A stretch of DNA of 64,000 nucleotides from Mycolicibacterium rhodesiae JS60 (GTDB lineage: Bacteria; Actinomycetota; Actinomycetes; Mycobacteriales; Mycobacteriaceae): assembly GCA_000230935.2 (NCBI GenBank), contig AGIQ01000001.1:744001-808000 (forward strand), written 5' to 3'. The notes below the pieces were generated by a model that was not told where the DNA came from, made no database searches, and worked only from the letters and a program-made list of their open reading frames with translations. Shown one piece after another: positions 8,552-16,865 of this stretch (position 1 is its first letter; the number at the start of each line of letters is the position of its first letter). The position numbers and the translations under genes were made by a program.

Positions 8552-11500
8552 CCGAGCAACGCCCGGGCGCGGGCCAGTTCGGGCCAGTCCTGGTCGGCGC
8601 CGATGCGGCTGAGCGCCTCTTCGAACGCGGGCCGCGCTCGCTCGCCGACGAGTTCGAATGCATCAGCAGCACAGCGCAATTCGTAGACCACCGCGCCCTG
8701 TCCTCGGGCCACCTCGATGGCCTTCTGCAGACCGGCGTACTGCGCGTCGGCATCGTCGTAGGTGTGCGCGAGTGCGCGGAGCAGCTCGGTCTTATGAGTG
8801 GCGATGCCGGTCTCCTCTACCATCTTCAGCGCGCGGACGGCGCACTCGCGGGCAGTCGCGACGTCACCTGCCGCAGTATGAAGCCGAATGAGCTGTCCCT
8901 CGAATATGGCCAGATACGCCATCAGTTCCGCGGCCCGCCAGGTATCGACCACCGCGGTCATGTTCTGGATATGTGGCTGCAGAGAGTCAGAGCCGAGCTT
9001 GTCGGCCAGGGCTCGGCGCGCAGCCAAGGACAGCCGGTTGGTGGCTGCCACCATTGTCCACTCGGCCAGGCCGAGTTCTTCGGCGCGTGCCGCCACCTCC
9101 TCGATGAGGTCGGCTGACCGGTCGAAATCACCAGCCTCAACTCGCATGGCAACTTCCCGCAGCTGACCGTAGATCAGGCTGACGGCATTGGCGGGAAACG
9201 GGAGTGTCTCGCTCCTGCTACGGATTCGGGCATACGATTGTTCCGCACCGGCCAGGTCACCCTGGACGAATCGAATGAACCCAAGTTCCGTGTAGAGGCC
9301 GCAGATTCGATCGGCGGGCGTGTACCACGACTGTTCGATGGACGGTATGCCCGTGCTCTCGATCCTCGCCGAGGCCTCCTCGAGCGCAGTACGTGCCGCA
9401 CCGAACTGGCCGCGGAACATCGCAAAAAAGCCGACTGCCATTTGATACGACGCCTTGCCCCATTCCGATGCGCCTTCGAGTTGCCGAAGTGCTTCCTCGA
9501 GTTTTTCGACGCGATCGAGTTGGCCGCGGGCTGTGTAGTGGCCCCACAGGGCCGTCAGGATCCCGTACATCCCGAGAGTTGGCTCGTCACTCACAAGCTG
9601 TAGGCAGCGTTCGAACTGCTCCGACGCCGCGGGGCTGCTGTAGCCACTGGCGGCGGTGGCAAGGAAGCCCCGCTCCAGACGGATGCTCACCTCTCGGCGA
9701 TCGCGGTCCAGGGACGCCGGCACCTTGTCGATGTTGTCCAACGCCCTGTCGAGATGGTTGCCTGCCTCGATCAGTGCGCCGCGTTCACGTGCCTGCGACG
9801 ACGCCCGCTGATAGGCCTCTGCCGCCTCGTCGAAGCACTCGGCCTTCTCGTAATGATGCGCCACCAGAGGCCATTCCGGCGTACCGCCCGCAGTGGGATC
9901 GGCCAGCACGTCGGCGATGCGGTGATGCAGCCGTCGCCGGACGCTGGGGGGCGACAGCTCGGCGGCGACCTCGCGCAGAAGCTCGTGCTGAAAACTCCAC
10001 TGCCGCTTGCCGACCGGTCGCAGCACCCGGGCCCGGCTGAGATCGTCGAGCAGAGAATCGATCTTACGCCAGCCGACCCCGGTCACCGAGGACAGCAGGT
10101 CACGATCGAAGCGGCTGCCGATCAGCGCGGCGGTTTCCACGATCAACAGTGAGTCGGTGCTCGACCGCAGTCGCGCGACCAGGGTCTCGTACAAGGTGTC
10201 GGGAACCTGGGCCTGGTCGCCGGCGTCCTCAGCGTGGTACTTGAGTTTGGCCACCACCTCTTCGATGAACAGGGGGACGCCATCGCAGCGTTCTTGCACC
10301 GCTTTTCGAGACTCCGCGGCCATATCGGGGTGGAGTGCCCGAATGAGTGCGTCGGAGTCCTCGGCCGCAAGGGGTTTCAGCTCCAACTCTTCGACGAAGC
10401 CTCGCAACGGGGGAACGCTCCGTCCGGTGACCACCACCAACAGTCGGTTGTCATCCAGCCGCAGAAGGGAATTCACAATGCTGATGGTGTCTTCGTCGTA
10501 CCAATGGATGTCTTCGGCCAGGATCAGCGCCGGGCCGGTGCCGACGCACGCCAGCAGATAGTCCTTGACGGCTGCGGTGATCTGGTCGAACCGCGCGCCG
10601 GCATTCACCGTCGCGGGCTGGTATCCGGCGTCGGGGCTGATGCCGAGCACCGGGGCCAGGAGCGGCACCACGGTCGCAGCGTCCAACGAGCGCTGTACGA
10701 CCTCGGCTTCCAGCAGGCGCAAGCTGTCGGTCGCATCGGAGTCGCGCTGGATCTGACTGTGTCGTTCGATCAGACGCCGCACCGGGCGCAGGCCGACGTC
10801 GGTGTGGAACGGCGAGCCGAACAGTTCGAGGACTGTCGCCCCGGACTCGCGGGCCATGTCGGCCGCGGCACTGGCCAAACGGCTCTTGCCGATGCCGCCC
10901 TCGCCGCGCAGGAGCACGCCCCTTGTGGTCAATGTCCCGGTGCTCGCCCGGTCCCACATGTCCCGCAGCGCCGTGAGTTCGCGCTCCCGCCCGACGATCG
11001 GGCCGTAGGTCTTGCCGTCGAGATCGCGCTCCGCGACGACCCGATAGTGGACGAGCGGCGCTTCCATCCCTTTGACCCGTTGTGGCGGGCAGGGTTCCAC
11101 CTCGAAGTTGTCCCGGACCAGCCGTTCGATCGCCGCCGACACGGACACCGTGCCCGGCTGAGCAAGGCTGCAGATCCGGGCCGCGAGATTGGCGCCGAGC
11201 CCGTAGACATCGTCCTGGTCGATGTCGAGGAACACCACCCCGCGATGGATACCGACGCGGACGTCGATGTCGAACCCGAAACGCCGCTCGGCGCGGGCGC
11301 TCAGCTCGGCGACCTCGCCAACGATGTCGAGGCCGGCCAACACCGCCCGGTGGGTGTCGTCCTCGTGAGCCTTCGGATGGCCGAACACCGCAAGCAGCCC
11401 GTCGCCCTTGATCGAGCCGATGTGACCCTCGTAGCGCGCGACGATCGTGCGGACCTCGTCGCGGTAGCGGCCGACGACCGTGCGGTACACCTCGGGCTCG

Positions 11501-11727
11501 ATGCGCATCGAGAGCGCCGTCGAGTCGACCAGGTCGGCGAACAGCACTGTGAGGCGGCGTATCTCGCCGCTCCCGACCGGCGCGGCGAGCAGCTCCCCGG
11601 CGTCGGGGTTGGAGCCGTCGACGGCCAGCACCTGACCGGCGAGTTCGTCGGCGGCAGCGCGGTCACCCTCGTTGATCGCCCGGACTGCGCGTTCGAGAAG
11701 ATCGTCGATGGCCGGATTGTCAGTCAC
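8548..11727 (-). CDS. Class III nucleotidyl cyclase - AAA ATPase - TPR protein
   Basis: A 1059-residue signalling protein. Residues about 50-235 form a class III cyclase domain with the expected residues: metal Asp65 (LFADLVDST) and Asp109 (KGDGLLAVFG), base-selecting Lys107 and Asp173, and Asn180/Arg184 (GANLAARI). It may therefore make cAMP. Residues from about 245 form an ATPase with Walker A GEGGIGKS (275-282). The remainder is helical TPR-like repeats. This layout resembles large mycobacterial cyclase/ATPase regulators such as Rv1358-type proteins, but without a recognisable C-terminal LuxR DNA-binding domain. GTG start, 6 bp after the preceding gene. Confidence 0.9.
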   Translation of the reverse strand: MTDNPAIDDLLERAVRAINEGDRAAADELAGQVLAVDGSNPDAGELLAAPVGSGEIRRLTVLFADLVDSTALSMRIEPEVYRTVVGRYRDEVRTIVARYEGHIGSIKGDGLLAVFGHPKAHEDDTHRAVLAGLDIVGEVAELSARAERRFGFDIDVRVGIHRGVVFLDIDQDDVYGLGANLAARICSLAQPGTVSVSAAIERLVRDNFEVEPCPPQRVKGMEAPLVHYRVVAERDLDGKTYGPIVGRERELTALRDMWDRASTGTLTTRGVLLRGEGGIGKSRLASAAADMARESGATVLELFGSPFHTDVGLRPVRRLIERHSQIQRDSDATDSLRLLEAEVVQRSLDAATVVPLLAPVLGISPDAGYQPATVNAGARFDQITAAVKDYLLACVGTGPALILAEDIHWYDEDTISIVNSLLRLDDNRLLVVVTGRSVPPLRGFVEELELKPLAAEDSDALIRALHPDMAAESRKAVQERCDGVPLFIEEVVAKLKYHAEDAGDQAQVPDTLYETLVARLRSSTDSLLIVETAALIGSRFDRDLLSSVTGVGWRKIDSLLDDLSRARVLRPVGKRQWSFQHELLREVAAELSPPSVRRRLHHRIADVLADPTAGGTPEWPLVAHHYEKAECFDEAAEAYQRASSQARERGALIEAGNHLDRALDNIDKVPASLDRDRREVSIRLERGFLATAASGYSSPAASEQFERCLQLVSDEPTLGMYGILTALWGHYTARGQLDRVEKLEEALRQLEGASEWGKASYQMAVGFFAMFRGQFGAARTALEEASARIESTGIPSIEQSWYTPADRICGLYTELGFIRFVQGDLAGAEQSYARIRSRSETLPFPANAVSLIYGQLREVAMRVEAGDFDRSADLIEEVAARAEELGLAEWTMVAATNRLSLAARRALADKLGSDSLQPHIQNMTAVVDTWRAAELMAYLAIFEGQLIRLHTAAGDVATARECAVRALKMVEETGIATHKTELLRALAHTYDDADAQYAGLQKAIEVARGQGAVVYELRCAADAFELVGERARPAFEEALSRIGADQDWPELARARALLG

Positions 11728-11733
11728 GCGAGC

Positions 11734-12249
11734 CTACAAACCGACGGTGACCGTCACCGTTTCGGAGTCTTGGCCGGCGCCGTCCGCCCGGCGAAGGCGC
11801 AGGGTGCCGGTGTAGTTGGCGCCGGTGAACTGGTCGTCGGTCAACACAAGCTGCACCGACGTCTCGTTGGCTCCGAGTACCGGCTGCGCAAAGGTCAATG
11901 CCTGCACGGGAATTCGAACGCCCTTCTGGCCGACGCGCTCGAATGGCTTGGCGATCGACACCGCGCGCGGGTAATCCCGCTTCGGCACGTCAATAGGATC
12001 GGGCGGTATCGGCTTGGTCGAGACCGGCTGCAGCCACCAAGACGGGCCAGCGAGTGCCACCTGAATCGCCCCCGCGTACGTCCGCATGTTCAGATCGAGA
12101 AGGTTGTGGATCAACCGGACCCAGCCGTCGATCCCCCAATTGCCTGCGTCGTCCTCCCGGGCCGCATCTTGTGCGATCTCGTTGACTTGGTCGACATACC
12201 CCCGGAAGACGCCGGCTTGGCGCTGCAGGTCTGGTTGTGGGGTACTCAC
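11734..12249 (-). CDS. Unknown 171-residue protein of the isoprenoid-linked block
   Basis: I do not recognise this protein. The start is GTG 12249, overlapping the upstream stop by four bases (GTGA). A longer frame reaches 12441, but only inside the preceding gene. The N-terminal half is helical and amphipathic (QAGVFRGYVDQVNEIAQDA; VRLIHNLLDLNMRTYAGAIQ) and ends in AGPSWW. The C-terminal half alternates strands (VRIPVQALTF; SVQLVLTDDQ; YTGTLRLRRAD; TVTVTVGL) like a small beta-sandwich. There is no signal peptide or membrane helix. Architecture resembles the divergent 228-residue protein, so the two may be related or partners; phasin-like surface binding is only a guess. Confidence 0.75.
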   Translation of the reverse strand: MSTPQPDLQRQAGVFRGYVDQVNEIAQDAAREDDAGNWGIDGWVRLIHNLLDLNMRTYAGAIQVALAGPSWWLQPVSTKPIPPDPIDVPKRDYPRAVSIAKPFERVGQKGVRIPVQALTFAQPVLGANETSVQLVLTDDQFTGANYTGTLRLRRADGAGQDSETVTVTVGL

Positions 12250-13628
12250 TTGCCGCCTCCCGGCTGGCCGGGAGGCCGCGGAGTTGTCATCGCCTGCAGG
12301 TACTTCCACGGCGCGCTCATGAGGCTGCCGCTGACCCGTGTGCTGTAGTCGGCGACATCGTTCATCGTGAGACTGCCGGACAACCACTTCTGGGCGACGT
12401 CGAAGTAGCCGTTGGTCAGATCCTGCACGGACTCGGTCCATGCGCCGACCGCCGCGGGCACGAAGTGGGTTGTCGCCGATGCTGCGGCGGCAACCGGTGT
12501 CTCTTCGCTGGTGTCGGGCTGGTCTTCGCGAGAGGGGTAGTCGAACGCTACCGGCTTCTTCGGCGGTTTGGTCGCCGCACCGAGCAGGAAGTCCGCCGAC
12601 GCGGTGCCATACCCACCAATACAGACCAGGCGGGCTTGGGCAAACGCCGATATTCCTTCGATATGAACAACCTTGCGGGTGGCAACGCGGACTCCCGGTT
12701 TCGTGGGATCACCGGATGTCGACTTCATGTTGATGAAACCGCGATCGACGCGCACCTGTTTGTCGCCGGTGTCGAATCTCGTCTTGTCGAGGTCGTAGTC
12801 CACCTGAGCTGCGAGACGTTCCTGCGAGGGGAAGAACTTGAGCGGCGTGGTCACATTCTCTGTTCCCAGGAGGCGGACCGTTTCCAGCACGCGGCGCCAG
12901 CCGTCCGGCATGAGATCAACATCCTGGTGGGCCATGTCGACGAAGAGGTTGGCGTAGTCCTCATCCCAGTTGAACGGATTGACAATGGCTTTCAAGTCGT
13001 CCAAGGAGACGTCTTTGGATCCGAACTTGGTGTCGACGATCACCGACGGGAAGCCCTCGATCGTGGTGACGGCCGTCTGACACAACGGTGCGAGCAGTTC
13101 CGTTCCATCTCGAAGGGATTGCACAACGGCAGTTCGCACGTTGTCGTCGAAGTCCCTGGGCTTCGTGAAATCGGTCGAAACGAGATTCAGGAAGGCATCT
13201 TTCTCGGCTGCCCCTGCGTCGCGGCGCTTCTTGAGAGCTGTGCCCGTGGGTGCAATTGCGGCGAGTGTGCCACCGAATAGTGCATCGGCGTCATCGAAGC
13301 CCGGCAGCCTACATTTCGGCACAACGTGCCGAAGCCGCGCTGATGCCGAGATCCCGTAGAGGAGCCGTGCCTTCTGGGCGCGGGTCAGCCTCTTGTTCTT
13401 CCCGTCCGCGTTGACGATTCTCTCGAGCGCTTCGGCGAGGTTTGGTCTCCGTGCTTCGCTCCCGAAGAATCGACTCTCGAGCTCGCGATACCAACCGGCA
13501 TTGGCTGCCGATCCCGGAAGCAATGCATCGGCGACAGCCGACACCTCGGGATCCCTGGTCTCGTATACGGCGTCGTCGATCGCGCCGAATACTTCAAGGA
13601 TGTCGCGAACAGATTCCACAGATTCCAT
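12246..13628 (-). CDS. Unknown 460-residue protein, first gene of a coupled operon
   Basis: No family is recognised. The 460-residue protein is soluble and acidic-to-neutral, with no signal peptide. The N-terminal half is helical (ILEVFGAIDDAVYETRD; LTRAQKARLLYGISASARL). The middle contains DLDKTRFDTGDKQVRVDRG and HIEGISAFAQARLVCIGGYG. After a low-complexity linker (about residues 365-395) comes a helical tail, VQDLTNGYFDVAQKWLSG ... SAPWKYLQAM, ending Pro/Gly-rich. That tail has the amphipathic, phasin-like look of the helical parts of its two small neighbours. It heads the operon 460-aa, 171-aa, cyclase, FAD oxidoreductase, whose junctions are 4-bp overlap, 6-bp gap and 4-bp overlap. Confidence 0.75.
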   Translation of the reverse strand: MESVESVRDILEVFGAIDDAVYETRDPEVSAVADALLPGSAANAGWYRELESRFFGSEARRPNLAEALERIVNADGKNKRLTRAQKARLLYGISASARLRHVVPKCRLPGFDDADALFGGTLAAIAPTGTALKKRRDAGAAEKDAFLNLVSTDFTKPRDFDDNVRTAVVQSLRDGTELLAPLCQTAVTTIEGFPSVIVDTKFGSKDVSLDDLKAIVNPFNWDEDYANLFVDMAHQDVDLMPDGWRRVLETVRLLGTENVTTPLKFFPSQERLAAQVDYDLDKTRFDTGDKQVRVDRGFINMKSTSGDPTKPGVRVATRKVVHIEGISAFAQARLVCIGGYGTASADFLLGAATKPPKKPVAFDYPSREDQPDTSEETPVAAAASATTHFVPAAVGAWTESVQDLTNGYFDVAQKWLSGSLTMNDVADYSTRVSGSLMSAPWKYLQAMTTPRPPGQPGGGK

Positions 13629-13638
13629 TGGCCGCCCC

Positions 13639-13672
13639 CAACCATGTTTGCGCAGCTAGCATAACGTGGTTG
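13639..13672. promoter_or_regulatory. Imperfect inverted repeat in divergent promoter
   Basis: CAACCATGTT (13639-13648) and AACGTGGTTG (13663-13672) are inverted repeats matching at 9 of 10 positions, separated by 14 bp. They occupy most of the 82-bp gap between the 460-residue gene (minus) and the 228-residue gene (plus). This is the only intergenic control region of the accessory block, so the repeat is a candidate operator co-regulating both arms. No regulator of a known site type is encoded next to it. Confidence 0.45.
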
Positions 13673-13710
13673 CGGGTCAATACGCGAGAGATTTCTGACG
13701 GGGGGTCAGG

Positions 13711-14397
13711 GTGGACAGCGCGAACAACGGCGAGATGCACGATGTGCCATGGGCGTCGATCTTCGATCCCGCCGCGAACGTAAGAGCCCTTACGGCCGTT
13801 CAGGCAGAAGGCTTTCGGGCCGCCAGCGAACTCGTCGACCGTTTCGTGCACATGGTGGCAACTCGGCCCGACGGCGGTGCGGCGTCAGTCCGGGCGTCGG
13901 CACCGCTGTCCAACGAGCAACGCGCAGATCTGTTGGGTGCCACCGATGTAGAACCGCTGATCAGATCATGGTGGGCGATGGCCGGTCAGTTCCTGATGGG
14001 TGGGGCGCCGCAAACTCCTGCTGCTACCGCAGGCATCTCGCCCGCGTTGGACTTCACCGGTTCCACGGCTTCGGGCAGATTGGAGTTCGAAACCGAGGCC
14101 GGTGATCCAGCAACGGCGGAGGTGTGGTTGCACAACGCCGCTGATCATGATTTGGGCCGGATTCGCCTGCGGTGCAGCGAGTTGATGGCTGCTGACGGAT
14201 CGGTGATCTCCTCGCAGGCGTGCCGGATCAATCCGAAGGCCATCCCGGTGCCGGGTCGGTCGAGTCGCGGTGTCGGTATCACGGTCAAGGTTGCGAAGAA
14301 GACCAAGGCGGGGCTCTATCGGGGGACGATCTTGGTCGAAGGCCGGCCGGAACTGTGGTTGCCGGTGGCATTGACCGTCCGCGCGGCCGGCGAATGA
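13711..14397 (+). CDS. Unknown protein: helical N-terminus plus Ig-like C-terminal domain
   Basis: A 228-residue protein that I cannot name. GTG start preceded by a strong G-rich Shine-Dalgarno (GGGGGG at about 13699). Residues about 13-110 are helical (IFDPAANVRALTAVQAEGF; VEPLIRSWWAMAGQFLMG), reminiscent of phasin-type granule proteins. Residues about 130-228 alternate strands and resemble an Ig-like sandwich (AEVWLHNAADHDLG; VGITVKVAKKTKAG; LYRGTILVEG; LWLPVALTV). No signal peptide. Its stop overlaps the start of the polyprenyl synthase (ATGA), so the two are translationally coupled and probably act together. Confidence 0.75.
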   Translation: MDSANNGEMHDVPWASIFDPAANVRALTAVQAEGFRAASELVDRFVHMVATRPDGGAASVRASAPLSNEQRADLLGATDVEPLIRSWWAMAGQFLMGGAPQTPAATAGISPALDFTGSTASGRLEFETEAGDPATAEVWLHNAADHDLGRIRLRCSELMAADGSVISSQACRINPKAIPVPGRSSRGVGITVKVAKKTKAGLYRGTILVEGRPELWLPVALTVRAAGE

Positions 14398-15446
14398 CCA
14401 GCGTCGCCGACCGCTCGGATCTGACCGAGGCCGTCGAGTCCAAGCTGCGCGAGGTCGGTAAGGCGGTGCGCCGCGCGATGCTGGACGCGATGCCCGACGG
14501 TGAGCCTGTGCAGTGGCTGTACGGTCCGATGCGGGAGTACCCCTCGCGGGTGGGCAAGGCGCTGCGCCCTGCGCTGTGTCTGTCGGCCGGCCGAGCTTTC
14601 GGGGCCGACCAGCAGGACCTTATTGGGATCGCCGTCGCAATCGAATTGCTGCACAACGCATTTCTGGTCCACGACGATATCGCCGACGGCAGCGAGATGC
14701 GCCGTGGCCGGCCCACCCTGATCGCCCGGCACGGCATGGCTGGTGCACTCAACGCCGGTGATGGCCTGGCCATCGTCGCCAGCCAGGTGTTGCGCCGGGC
14801 GACCCGCCGACTCGACCGCGACATCGCCGACCAGGTGATGGAGGAGTTCGACATCATGGCGATGCGGACTCTGGAGGGTCAGGCCACCGAGCTCGGCTGG
14901 CAGCTCGACTGCGTCGAAGATCTGCGGCCCGCGGACTACCTCGACCTCATCATGCACAAGACCTGTTGGTACACAACGATTTATCCACTGCGGGTCGGCG
15001 CCATCGTCGGATCCGGCGGAACAGCGGATCTGTCGCACATGATCCGGTTCGGCTTTCACTTCGGTGCGGCCTTCCAGATCCGGGACGATCTGCTGAATCT
15101 GGTCGGCGACGAAAAGGACTACGGCAAGGAGATCCTCGGCGACATCTTCGAGGGCAAGCGCACGCTGACGCTGGTGCATCTGATGGCCAGCGCCCGAGGA
15201 GCCGATCGTGATGTAGTCCGAGACTATTTGCGGCGCAGTCGCGCCGAGCGGTCCGAAGAGCTGGTGCGGACTATTCGCTCGCTGATGGACGACTACGGCA
15301 GCATCGAGTTCACCAGCGAATACGCCGAGGGGATTCTGCTGGTTGCCGAGGAGTATTTCGAGCAGGCCTTCTGCGATGCCCAGCAGGGTCCGGACTTGGA
15401 TTTCCTGCGCTCACTGGTGCCTTACGTCTGGGAACGGTCGAGGTAG
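14394..15446 (+). CDS. Polyprenyl (geranylgeranyl-type) diphosphate synthase
   Basis: A 350-residue trans-isoprenyl diphosphate synthase that condenses isopentenyl diphosphate onto allylic diphosphates. The first Asp-rich motif is DDIAD (residues 94-98) followed by MRRGRPT. The second is RDDLLNLVGDEKDYGKE, where the third position is Asn235 rather than Asp, a form common in GGPP synthases. KT (189-190) and EGKRTL also match. The residues before the first motif (HNAFLVHDD) have Ala at -5 and Phe at -4; product length cannot be set from this alone. It starts within ATGA of the Ig-like protein and is transcribed towards ESX-4. It probably supplies the substrate for this block rather than for core quinone synthesis. 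Confidence 0.9.
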   Translation: MTSVADRSDLTEAVESKLREVGKAVRRAMLDAMPDGEPVQWLYGPMREYPSRVGKALRPALCLSAGRAFGADQQDLIGIAVAIELLHNAFLVHDDIADGSEMRRGRPTLIARHGMAGALNAGDGLAIVASQVLRRATRRLDRDIADQVMEEFDIMAMRTLEGQATELGWQLDCVEDLRPADYLDLIMHKTCWYTTIYPLRVGAIVGSGGTADLSHMIRFGFHFGAAFQIRDDLLNLVGDEKDYGKEILGDIFEGKRTLTLVHLMASARGADRDVVRDYLRRSRAERSEELVRTIRSLMDDYGSIEFTSEYAEGILLVAEEYFEQAFCDAQQGPDLDFLRSLVPYVWERSR

Positions 15447-15518
15447 CCGTCGACGGTCAAGAGCTACGGCTGTTGATGAACGGATTCGGCGGGTAGGCAA
15501 CTGTTCTAGCGTCACGGG

Positions 15519-16865
15519 ATGGCCGGACGCCCCTCGCTTCGAGCTGAGATGGGCGCGCATCGTTTCTTGCTGCGTCGGCTGGAGTATGCGGTTCTGGGGC
15601 GTCAGATGCCCAACCGGCGCGACCCTCTTCGCGCGCAGAAGCTCTCGCTCCTGGCCGGCTGTGCGGTGGCGACCGGGATGCTCATTCTCGACGTGGTCCT
15701 GGGGTTGTCCCGGCACGACCGGCTCCCCGATGACGCCGACTTGGTGATGTCGCGGCAATCCGGAACGCTCTTCGTCCGGGTCGACCGCCTGCTGCGTCCG
15801 GTGGCGAACCTGACATCGGCTCGATTGATCCTCGGCTCGCCGGCGACCCCACGTCTGGTCGACGACGCCGCGCTCAGGAGCGTGGCCGACGGTCCGACCC
15901 TGGGCATCCCGGGGGCACCGCGGACGCGGGGGGAGGTGACCTCACCGCCGGATCTGCTGTGGGCCGTCTGCGACAGTCCCGACGGACTGACGACGGTTGC
16001 GGTCGGTGCCGACTCGGCGCCGGTTGCGCTGGACAGCCATGCGGCCGTCGTCGTCACCGTGGCGCACGGCGACGGGGCTATCTACCTGCTCTATGACGGC
16101 AAACGCGCGATCATCGACCCTGCTGACCCGGCCACCGCACGCGCTCTGCACCTCGACCGCGCTGTTGTCAGGACGGTGTCCGCGACGCTTCTCAACGCGA
16201 TCCCCGAAGTGCCGGCGATCGGCCCGCCCCGTGTTGTCGGGGCGGGCCAGCCGTCGGGGATTGCCGGCCTGCCCGTCGGCGCCGTCGTCCGGGTCAACAG
16301 AACCGGTGCTGTCGAGTACCACGTCGTTCTTGCGGGCGGGCTACAACGGGTCGGCCGGCTGGCCGTGGACCTCCTCCGCTTCGCCGACCCCACCGCCGCC
16401 ACCGAGATCGCCGAAGTGCCGGCAGAGCTGATCGCACACAGCCCGCTGCTCGACGTCCTTCCGGTTGCCACGTACCCCGACGAACCGCCGTCGCTCGTCC
16501 AGGCTGACGAACCACTCTGCGCGACATGGCAATCCGGAGTGAGCGGCATTGCCGCCGGCCCGCCGGTGGCAACCGCAGTGTCCATCACCCTGGCCGGGTC
16601 CGACGGAGACGGGCCCGGCGTCGACACCGTGCGGATGACCCCGGGACGCACTCTGGACGTCACCGACGCCGGCGCGGCAGTCCGCTACCTCGTCACGGAC
16701 GCGGGAGTGCGCTTCCCCGTGCATGATTCGGCAGTGACGGCATTGGGGCTTACCGGTACATCGGCCACGGCACCGCCGGCGATCGTCGGCGCATTGCCCG
16801 CCGGTCCCGAGCTGGCCCATGATGCCGCGTTAGTTGCCTGGGATGTCCTCGGGTCGGCGCCGTAA
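15519..16865 (+). CDS. eccB4: ESX-4 type VII secretion core component EccB4
   Basis: A 448-residue membrane-anchored periplasmic subunit of the type VII secretion complex. EccB proteins have a short cytosolic N-terminus (RFLLRRLEYAVLGRQMP, a family signature), one transmembrane helix (about residues 42-63) and a long periplasmic domain of repeats. Cys in LLWAVCDSP and EPLCATWQ may form the conserved disulfide. It is convergent with mycP4, the two coding ends overlapping by 36 bp. As in M. tuberculosis (Rv3450c), eccB4 faces mycP4-eccD4. No eccE gene is visible anywhere in the locus. Confidence 0.95.
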   Translation: MAGRPSLRAEMGAHRFLLRRLEYAVLGRQMPNRRDPLRAQKLSLLAGCAVATGMLILDVVLGLSRHDRLPDDADLVMSRQSGTLFVRVDRLLRPVANLTSARLILGSPATPRLVDDAALRSVADGPTLGIPGAPRTRGEVTSPPDLLWAVCDSPDGLTTVAVGADSAPVALDSHAAVVVTVAHGDGAIYLLYDGKRAIIDPADPATARALHLDRAVVRTVSATLLNAIPEVPAIGPPRVVGAGQPSGIAGLPVGAVVRVNRTGAVEYHVVLAGGLQRVGRLAVDLLRFADPTAATEIAEVPAELIAHSPLLDVLPVATYPDEPPSLVQADEPLCATWQSGVSGIAAGPPVATAVSITLAGSDGDGPGVDTVRMTPGRTLDVTDAGAAVRYLVTDAGVRFPVHDSAVTALGLTGTSATAPPAIVGALPAGPELAHDAALVAWDVLGSAP

